A DNA stretch of 64,000 nucleotides from positions 1-64,000 of the forward strand of contig JAUYSH010000074.1 in assembly GCA_030696455.1 (NCBI GenBank), read 5' to 3'. Numbering within the stretch: position 1 is the first letter of the stretch; every line of letters begins with the position of its first letter. This DNA comes from Elusimicrobiota bacterium. Lineage in GTDB: Bacteria > Elusimicrobiota > Elusimicrobia > UBA1565 > UBA9628. Under the pieces are notes generated by a model. It made no database searches. It was not told where the DNA came from and saw only the letters and a program-made list of their open reading frames with translations. Shown one piece after another: positions 57,833 to 64,000 of this stretch. Both the position numbers and the translations under genes were made by a program.

Positions 57833-60175
57833 TTATTCCGCGCTGACCTTGTAGACGATCCCGCGATGCAGCACCGTCACCTCGGAGCCGAGTGCTAAGT
57901 AGCGCGCGAGGCCGGGGTCCTTGGACAGCAGGTCGAAATACGCGGCGCTGCGCGCCGCCACCGTCACCGTGCGCCGCGACGCGGCCTCCGGCGCCTCGGC
58001 GTCCGCGTCCACCCAGGTTTCGCCGCGCTTGTAGAAGGTCTTGCCGCCGATCGTGCGGATCTCCACCGAGGCGAAGCCCTTGCTCTTGTTCTCCGCGCGG
58101 GCGTCCCTCTCGAGCTTGGCCAGCATCACCCCGGGAGCCGCCGGGGCGGCCCCGCGCACCGAGGCGACGGAGGAGGCCGCACCCTTCATCGAGCCGAACA
58201 CCATCGAGTCGGACTGCGCCTCGGCCGCCGCTCCCGCGCCGCCGGAGAAGCCGCTGCGCGCCGCGTTGGCCGACATCCTGTCGAAGCGCCGCCGCCCCTC
58301 GCGTTCGGCTAAGCGCATGTCCGTGCCTTCCTCGGTGACGAGGAACGAGGTGTATGGCGTCACGATGCCGTGCTTCTTGGCCAGGCGCACGATGGAGGAG
58401 ACGACCTCCGGGTCGGCCGGGCGCCCCGAGAGGCGGATCATATCGAGCTCATGGCCGATCTTCTGCGACGCCCACAGACGGGGCAGGAAGGCGTGGCGCG
58501 AAGCCTCGGCGGGCAGGTCCACGGGGAACTCGAAGCGCATGGCCTTGCCGTTGGCCGTGCCCGTCACCACGACGGTCCCTTTGCCGCCGGCGCGAAAGCG
58601 GCCGTACACCGCCAGCTCGCCGCCGTGAAAGAGGTCGGGGACCGGTCTCGGAAAGACTTGATCGATTTCCAGGCCCTGCCATTCGATCTTCACGTCGGTC
58701 AGCGCCGGGCGGGAGACCTTCTGGTAGAGGGAAGAGACCTTGGCTTCGATGTCTTCATTGGGAGCGACGTAGTCGCGAGCCCCGCGGCCGGCCTCGGCCA
58801 ATTTGTCGAGGAGCAAGGTGTTCACGTCCGAGCCGACGCCGAAGGAGAAGACGCGGGCGCGCAAAGACGCGTTGTCCGCGGCGGCCTTGCGCAGCAAGGC
58901 GCCGGGGTCGGTCTGGCCGATCGTCGGCACGCCGTCGGTCAGGAAGAACAGCATCGGCGTGAGCCCGCCCGCCATATTGAGGAGCTTGAGCCCCCGGTCG
59001 AGGCCGGCCTCGATGTTGGTGCCGCCGGCGGCCTCGATGCGCTCGATGTAGCGCTTGGCGCGGGCCTTGTTCTCCGGCGTCGCCGCGAGCAGGGCGCCCT
59101 CGTCGAGCGCGTTCCAGTCGGTCGCGAAGTCCACGACGCCGAAGCGGTCCTGAGGATTGAGGCGGTCGACGCACCAAGCCAGCGCCTTCTTGGCCTGATC
59201 CATCTTGCCGCCCTCGGTCATCGAGCCGGAGCGGTCCACGACGAACACGACGGCCTTCGGCGCGGCCTTGGCCTCGGCCTCGATCTTGGGCGACAAGGTC
59301 AGCAGGAAGGTGCCGTCCTCGCCGCTCTCGCGGTAGGCGAGCACGCCGGCCGCGAGCGGGTCCTCGCGCATGGAGAAGGTGAGAGCCAGGTCCTGCGGGC
59401 CCGCCGAGCCTTCTTCAAAGGAAACCATGGCTTTGTGTTCGCCCTCGCGGACGATGCGCGTCTCGGCGTTGGAGGAAAGGATGGTGCGCAGCGGGCGCGT
59501 CGTGGTCACGGCGATGCGCGCCGAGGCCTTGCCGCCCTCGCCCTGGGTGAAGCGCGCCGAGCGCATCGGCACGGACAGGGAGACCAGGCCGCCGTTCTTG
59601 GCCATAGTCTGAGTCATCTTGAGCGTCGCGACGATCTCGCCGCGGGGCTCGATGGGGAACACCTTCGCGCGGAACATGCGCTCGCCGATGAGCTCGAGCA
59701 GCCCAGGGTCGATGGCGCGGCTGACGATGCTCTGATAGATAGAGGCCGCCTGAGCCGCCTCGAGCAGTTCGCCCTTGGTCTCCTTGCCTCCGATGACCAT
59801 GGAGAACCCCGAGAGCGAGGCGTCGGCGGGCAGGGGCACCATCAGCACGCCCTCGAGGCGGCGGTCGGTGGGGTTGCGGAAGACGATGCGGTAGGACAGC
59901 TCGGCGACCTGGTCGGTGATCGTGCCTTCGACGTGATAGGCGGCCATGGTCACCGGCGAGGCCTCGGGGGGAAGCACCGGCGAGGGGCGCGGGCCGGGGA
60001 TGGGCATCGGATGGGGACGGGGCCCGGGCAGGAGCGGGTGGGGCATGGGCATGCCCGGCAGGAAGGAGCGCAGGGCGGCATTGGCGGCGCCGATGGGCCA
60101 GGCGAGCAGCTGCTGGGACGAGGCGGGCACGGCGAGGACGAGAACGAGCAGGGCGGACAGGGCGTGGCGTTTCAT
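57833..60175 (-). CDS. Exported VIT/vWA domain protein
   Basis: 780 aa. Signal peptide MKRHALSALLVLVLAVPASS and a Pro/His-rich stretch (PHPLLPGPRPHPMPIPGPRP). The VIT domain is at ~80-210 (TDQVAELSYRIVFRNPTDRRLEGVLMVPLP). A vWA domain with an intact MIDAS DRSGSMTEGG (~315) and FLTDGVPT follows. The tail is weakly conserved with Ala/Ser repeats. Such inter-alpha-trypsin-like proteins bind ligands at the cell surface through Mg2+. GGAGGAG Shine-Dalgarno before ATG 60175. It is the third gene of the sigma/anti-sigma operon, suggesting a role in envelope stress sensing. Confidence 0.88.
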   Translation of the reverse strand: MKRHALSALLVLVLAVPASSQQLLAWPIGAANAALRSFLPGMPMPHPLLPGPRPHPMPIPGPRPSPVLPPEASPVTMAAYHVEGTITDQVAELSYRIVFRNPTDRRLEGVLMVPLPADASLSGFSMVIGGKETKGELLEAAQAASIYQSIVSRAIDPGLLELIGERMFRAKVFPIEPRGEIVATLKMTQTMAKNGGLVSLSVPMRSARFTQGEGGKASARIAVTTTRPLRTILSSNAETRIVREGEHKAMVSFEEGSAGPQDLALTFSMREDPLAAGVLAYRESGEDGTFLLTLSPKIEAEAKAAPKAVVFVVDRSGSMTEGGKMDQAKKALAWCVDRLNPQDRFGVVDFATDWNALDEGALLAATPENKARAKRYIERIEAAGGTNIEAGLDRGLKLLNMAGGLTPMLFFLTDGVPTIGQTDPGALLRKAAADNASLRARVFSFGVGSDVNTLLLDKLAEAGRGARDYVAPNEDIEAKVSSLYQKVSRPALTDVKIEWQGLEIDQVFPRPVPDLFHGGELAVYGRFRAGGKGTVVVTGTANGKAMRFEFPVDLPAEASRHAFLPRLWASQKIGHELDMIRLSGRPADPEVVSSIVRLAKKHGIVTPYTSFLVTEEGTDMRLAEREGRRRFDRMSANAARSGFSGGAGAAAEAQSDSMVFGSMKGAASSVASVRGAAPAAPGVMLAKLERDARAENKSKGFASVEIRTIGGKTFYKRGETWVDADAEAPEAASRRTVTVAARSAAYFDLLSKDPGLARYLALGSEVTVLHRGIVYKVSAE

Positions 60176-60234
60176 GTGAGCTCCTCCGTATCGGGGAGTA
60201 CGACCCCCGGCCTCATGAAAAGGTTCCCGGGGTG

Positions 60235-61425
60235 CTATTCGGCGAGCTTGAGGAGGACGGGCTTGGAGGACAGCGCCACGGCCCGCACGCGCGCGGCGGG
60301 CTCGTCGAAGCCCTCGCTCTTATAAAGGACCAGGAGGGTGTTCTTGCGGCTGCGGACCGAGACGATGCCGCAGCCCTCGGGCCCGGCGAGGAAGACCGCC
60401 ATCTGCTCGGGGAAATTCACCGCGGGAGGGTCGCCCGCCAGACCGGCGCCGGCCCAGGCGGCCGCGAGCGCCTCGGGGCTCTTGAGCGTGAGGGCTTTCA
60501 CGGCCGGGACGGCCGGAGCGCCGGCCTTGGACCGGGCGGCGCCCCGCACGGAGCCGATGGAGGCGCGGCCGCCGTCGACTCGGGCCGCCTCGGGGGAGGC
60601 CTGCAGGGCCATGAACTCGCGCCCGCCGGTGGATAGCTTGTCCGATTCTTCGTCGCGTTCCATGATCTTGGCGATGCCCATGCGCTTCTTTTCTTCCTCG
60701 AAGCCCTTGTAGAGCCGCTCGTTGATGGCGGAGCGCTCCTCCTCGTTGCGGGCGATCATCGCGCCGCCGCCCGCGCCCGTGGCGTCGGGGAGATTGTCCA
60801 GGACGTCGGATTGCTCCTTCGAGAGCGCCCCGTCGGGGATGAGGCGGGAGGGAGCGGCCGCGGGAGCCGAAGGCGCCCGGTCTTCGGCGATCTCGAGGGG
60901 CTTGCCCGGGGCGCTGAGCTGCTTTCCGAGGGTGGAGGGCATGGCGGCCTCCTCCTTCTTCGCCGCGAGCTCCTGGGGCTGCCCCGCGTTCTCGGCGGAG
61001 ACCGCGCCGGTGACGTCGATCGAGGGAGGCGCGTCGGCGGCGCTCTTCACGGAGACGACCTCGCTGTCCCAGCCCGCGCGCGGCGCCATGACGTCCGGCT
61101 TGGTCACGGTCCGGTCCCAGACGACGAGGGCGACGACCGCGGTCGACAGCGCGAAGGCCAGCGGGCGGTAGGCGGGCGGGAGGATGAAGTATTCGCGCTC
61201 GGGGGCGCCTTCGCGGGCGCGGCGGGCGTCGAGGCGCGCGGCGAAGCCGACGGGAAGGGGCTCCTTGGGCAGGCCCTTGACCGCCGCGGAGACGGCGCGC
61301 AGGGCCTCGAGCTCTAGGCGCATCTCCTCCGAGCGCGACAGTTCCCCCTCGAGGGTCTTGCGCTCCAAGTCGGAGAGCGCGCCGTCGAGATAGGCGGACA
61401 GCTTTTCGCGGATGTCGTCGTTCAT
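60235..61425 (-). CDS. Anti-sigma factor (RseA-like) with periplasmic extension
   Basis: 396 aa from ATG 61425; the track's 518-aa ORF runs back through the sigma gene. The N-terminal cytosolic part, MNDDIREKLSAYLDGALSDLERKTLEGELSRSEEM, has the anti-sigma domain helices but not the HxxxCxxC zinc site. A single membrane helix is at ~95-115 (YRPLAFALSTAVVALVVW). The periplasmic ~280 residues are low-complexity then contain ERDEESDKLSTGGREFMALQ and a final sandwich-like part. Overlaps the sigma factor stop (ATGA). Should sequester the sigma factor until envelope stress. Confidence 0.75.
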   Translation of the reverse strand: MNDDIREKLSAYLDGALSDLERKTLEGELSRSEEMRLELEALRAVSAAVKGLPKEPLPVGFAARLDARRAREGAPEREYFILPPAYRPLAFALSTAVVALVVWDRTVTKPDVMAPRAGWDSEVVSVKSAADAPPSIDVTGAVSAENAGQPQELAAKKEEAAMPSTLGKQLSAPGKPLEIAEDRAPSAPAAAPSRLIPDGALSKEQSDVLDNLPDATGAGGGAMIARNEEERSAINERLYKGFEEEKKRMGIAKIMERDEESDKLSTGGREFMALQASPEAARVDGGRASIGSVRGAARSKAGAPAVPAVKALTLKSPEALAAAWAGAGLAGDPPAVNFPEQMAVFLAGPEGCGIVSVRSRKNTLLVLYKSEGFDEPAARVRAVALSSKPVLLKLAE

Positions 61426-61952
61426 GCGGGTGCCTTGTCGAGCAGAATCTTTAGCTTGGCGCGGGCGCGGAACAGGCGCGACTTGACGGTGCCCTCCGCG
61501 AGGCCGAGGACCTCGCCGATCTCGGCGTAAGAACGGTCCTCGATCTCGCGCAGGACGACGATGGCCCGGTCGTCCGCGTCGAGCTGCAGCAAGGCTTTTT
61601 GCACCACGGCGTTCGTGCCCTCCTTTTCGAGTTCCGAATCGAGCGGGGCGTCGTCGCCTTTCGGCTCGTACACCGGCTCGTCGTCTTCCTTGTTCCCGAA
61701 CGCCCCGAACGAGATCGTCTTCCAGAATCCCCGGCTCTTCTCGGCCCTCACCCGGTTCTTCCAGGTGTTGACCGTGATGGTGTACACCCACGTCGACAGC
61801 TTGCTGTCGCCCCGGAATTTGGGGAGGGCCCGCAGGGCGCGGATCAGAGCGTCCTGCGCCAGATCCTCCGCGTCGGAGCGGTTGCCCGTGAGCCGCAGCG
61901 CCACGTTGAACACGAGCTGGCTATGTTCTTCGAGGAACTGAGACTCCGGCAT
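61422..61952 (-). CDS. ECF RNA polymerase sigma factor (sigma-E-like)
   Basis: 176 aa. Region 2: FNVALRLTGNRSDAEDLAQDALIRALRALPKFRGDSKLSTWVYTITVNTWKN. Region 4: LLQLDADDRAIVVLREIEDRSYAEIGEVLGLAEGTVKSRLFRARAKLKILL. A ~30-residue acidic linker (NKEDDEPVYEPKGDDAPLDSE) separates them. It directs transcription of envelope genes. A GGAAC-N17-GTCTTAT sequence upstream matches an ECF promoter, so it probably activates its own operon (sigma, anti-sigma, VIT/vWA). Confidence 0.95.
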   Translation of the reverse strand: MPESQFLEEHSQLVFNVALRLTGNRSDAEDLAQDALIRALRALPKFRGDSKLSTWVYTITVNTWKNRVRAEKSRGFWKTISFGAFGNKEDDEPVYEPKGDDAPLDSELEKEGTNAVVQKALLQLDADDRAIVVLREIEDRSYAEIGEVLGLAEGTVKSRLFRARAKLKILLDKAPA

Positions 61953-61962
61953 CGGTTGATAA

Positions 61963-61987
61963 GACCCGGGGGCGGTCAGGATGTTCC
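61963..61987 (-). promoter_or_regulatory. ECF-type promoter GGAAC-N17-GTC upstream of the sigma gene
   Basis: GGAAC (61987-61983) and GTCTTAT (61965-61959) on the minus strand, 17 nt apart, with TCTTAT ending 6 nt before ATG 61952. The -35 overlaps the tail of the CoA-transferase B gene. Fits an autoregulated, leaderless ECF promoter. Confidence 0.55.
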
Positions 61988-61988
61988 T

Positions 61989-62654
61989 TTAGAGGGCGTA
62001 GGTTTTGAGGTCGGAGGCGGTTTTGAACGGCGCGCCCGTCAACGCCTTGACGGCGTCGACGGAGGTGTCCGGCGAGATCGCCGTCATCACGAGGCCGTCC
62101 TTGGTCAGGTCGAAGGTCGCGAGCTCGGTGACGATGGTGTTGACCACTGCCTTGCCGGTCAAGGGCAAGGTGCAGCTCTTGAGGATCTTGGGCTTGCCGT
62201 CCTTGGTCGCGTGCTCCATCGCGACGATGACGCGCTTAGCACCCGCGACCATGTCCATGGCCCCGCCCATGCCCTTGACCTTCTTGCCCGGGATCATCCA
62301 GTTGGCGAGGTCCCCGTTCTCGGCGACTTCCATCGCGCCGAGCACGGTCGCGTCGAGGTGCCCGCCGCGGACGATCGCGAAGGAGTCGTGCGAGCCGAAG
62401 TAGGAGCAGCCGGGGAGCTCGGTGACGGTCTCCTTGCCGGCGTTGATCAGGTCGGGGTCCTGCTCGCCCTCGTGCGGGTAGGGGCCGTAGCCGAGCATGC
62501 CGTTCTCGGTGTGTAAGGTGACCTCGACGCCGGGCTTAAGGAAGCTCGGGATGAGCGTCGGGATGCCGATCCCGAGGTTGACGTAGGAGCCGTCCTCGAG
62601 CAAAGAGGCGGCCTGGCGGGCGATGACGACGCGGGAGTCCTTGGGATCAGACAT
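61989..62654 (-). CDS. scoB: 3-oxoacid CoA-transferase subunit B
   Basis: 221 aa, typical subunit B length. [11 protein letters not shown] near residue 27, and the catalytic Glu in [10 protein letters not shown] (~50). It forms a complex with subunit A and moves CoA between acetoacetate (or another 3-oxoacid) and succinate/acetate. Overlaps subunit A by 8 nt, encoded in the same operon. The exact acid pair is not determinable by sequence. Confidence 0.92.
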   Translation of the reverse strand: MSDPKDSRVVIARQAASLLEDGSYVNLGIGIPTLIPSFLKPGVEVTLHTENGMLGYGPYPHEGEQDPDLINAGKETVTELPGCSYFGSHDSFAIVRGGHLDATVLGAMEVAENGDLANWMIPGKKVKGMGGAMDMVAGAKRVIVAMEHATKDGKPKILKSCTLPLTGKAVVNTIVTELATFDLTKDGLVMTAISPDTSVDAVKALTGAPFKTASDLKTYAL

Positions 62655-63354
62655 GGGCGGCGGCCTTCCTTATGGTCAGTTTCTCGATCGGCTTCTTGTA
62701 CGACAGGCCCCGGAGGACCGCGTCGACGTAGATGCCGGGCGTGTGGATGTGCTCGGGGTGCAGGCCGCCGATGTCGGTGAGATGCTCGACCTCGGCGACG
62801 ACATAATCGGCGGCGGTGGCCATGACCTGGTTGAAGTTGCGGGCGGTCTTGCGGTACTCGAGGTTGCCGAGCACGTCGCCCTTATAAGCCTTGATGAAGG
62901 CGAAGTCGCCCTTGAGGGGCTTCTCGAACACCATCCAGCGACCGTCGATCTGGCGGGTCTCCTTGCCCTCGGCGACGGGCGTGCCGTAGCCGGTCGGGGT
63001 GAAGAAGCCGCCGATGCCGGCGCCGCCGGCGCGCAGGCGCTCCGCCAGGGTCCCTTGAGGGTTCCACTCGACCTCGATCTGCTTGGTGAGCGTCATCTCC
63101 TCGAAGGCCTTGCACTCGCCGCCGTAGGACATGATCATCTTGCGCACGAGGCCGGCGCGCAGCAACGTGCCGATGCCGAAGTCGTCGAGACCTGCGTTAT
63201 TGGAGACCAAGGTGAGATTCTTGGCGCCGCCGTCGAGCAAGGCGGGAATGAGATTCTCGGCGAGGCCGCAGACGCCGAAGCCCCCGAGCAGGATGGTCGC
63301 GCCGTCCTTGACGCGCGAAACCGCCTCGGCGGCGGTGGCGATGGTCTTGTTCAT
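62647..63354 (-). CDS. scoA: 3-oxoacid CoA-transferase subunit A
   Basis: 235 aa. [19 protein letters not shown] near residue 18 (CoA-binding GG motif), [32 protein letters not shown] at ~115-130. Pairs with subunit B. TAGAAT lies exactly 6 nt before ATG 63354; the metK terminator is just upstream. Allows growth on acetoacetate or feeds short-chain acids into beta-oxidation along with the acyl-CoA dehydrogenase. Confidence 0.93.
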   Translation of the reverse strand: MNKTIATAAEAVSRVKDGATILLGGFGVCGLAENLIPALLDGGAKNLTLVSNNAGLDDFGIGTLLRAGLVRKMIMSYGGECKAFEEMTLTKQIEVEWNPQGTLAERLRAGGAGIGGFFTPTGYGTPVAEGKETRQIDGRWMVFEKPLKGDFAFIKAYKGDVLGNLEYRKTARNFNQVMATAADYVVAEVEHLTDIGGLHPEHIHTPGIYVDAVLRGLSYKKPIEKLTIRKAAAHV

Positions 63355-63360
63355 GGCCCC

Positions 63361-63366
63361 ATTCTA
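63361..63366 (-). promoter_or_regulatory. -10 box TAGAAT of the CoA-transferase operon
   Basis: TAGAAT with exactly 6 nt to ATG 63354. It directly follows the metK terminator tail. Confidence 0.55.
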
Positions 63367-63402
63367 CAAAAGAGAAGCCCGCGCCGGTGAACCGGCGCGG
63401 GC
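63364..63402 (-). terminator. Intrinsic terminator of metK
   Basis: 11-bp stem GCCCGCGCCGG/CCGGCGCGGGC with a 4-nt loop, then TTCTCTTTTG on the minus strand. Confidence 0.92.
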
Positions 63403-63422
63403 CCTCTTTAAGCGGAGTCTTT

Positions 63423-64000
<578 letters not shown>

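Noticed and set aside
60235-61791. 518-aa version of the anti-sigma factor
   Set aside because: Upstream 122 codons lie out of frame within the sigma factor gene; ATG 61425 overlaps the sigma stop as ATGA.

Overview
The window is a stretch of high-GC, gene-dense bacterial chromosome (I judge GC at roughly two thirds by eye; not computed). The cell is Gram-negative: there is an outer-membrane porin, periplasmic multiheme cytochromes, lipoproteins and many Sec signal peptides. No rRNA is present. The long exported proteins with Ala/Pro/Ser-rich leaders and the small YWWYDW Ig-like protein suggest Elusimicrobiota or a similar candidate phylum. That is an inference, and no phylogenetic marker here settles it.

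Layout. 1-4.3 kb: small envelope protein, RmlD-like reductase with a membrane esterase, DUF1499 lipoprotein, a small secreted nuclease-like/immunity-like pair, and OsmC. 4.3-7.5 kb: operon of two exported peptidases (M20, S9). 7.7-22.1 kb: very long exported proteins (three tandem PspA-like repeats, TraB-like, TPM-like coiled coil) and a divergent exported M1 aminopeptidase/HAD operon. 22.1-32.3 kb: cupin, adenosine deaminase, glycosyltransferase, then a four-gene operon membrane protein-GH13-GH13-membrane protein. 32.4-38.5 kb: decayed gene, tRNA-Thr, ArsR regulator and a porin/octaheme cytochrome/diheme peroxidase redox block. 38.6-55.5 kb: exported-leader MFS protein, acyl-CoA dehydrogenase, membrane/TPR protein, lipoprotein, SRPBCC protein, RmuC, cold-shock protein, thioesterase, nitrilase-family enzyme, methyltransferase, exported GNAT-like protein, M49-like peptidase. 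55.6-64 kb: cytosolic M1 aminopeptidase with small Cys-rich proteins, an ECF sigma/anti-sigma/VIT-vWA operon, a two-subunit CoA-transferase and the 3' part of metK.

How it fits together. Five peptidases (S9, M20, two M1, M49-like), the CoA-transferase and the acyl-CoA dehydrogenase suit a peptide- and acid-degrading heterotroph. The porin plus c-type cytochromes add a respiratory or peroxide-detoxifying branch. The most unusual feature is a set of at least eight exported proteins sharing one N-terminal plan: a signal peptide usually ending in AQ, then a 70-230 residue Ala/Pro/Ser/Val-rich leader, then unrelated domains. Several of their promoters share CTAGGA / TAGGKCCCA-like upstream motifs.

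Another window-wide signal is leaderless expression. In about fifteen transcription units a -10 hexamer (TANNNT, mostly TATAAT/TATACT/TAGAAT) lies 5-7 nt from the start codon, usually exactly 6. This fixes several starts that the ORF track places too far upstream. Internal operon genes and a few highly expressed genes instead carry Shine-Dalgarno sites or overlap the preceding stop (ATGA, GTGA, TTGA). No intergenic gap exceeds about 300 bases.
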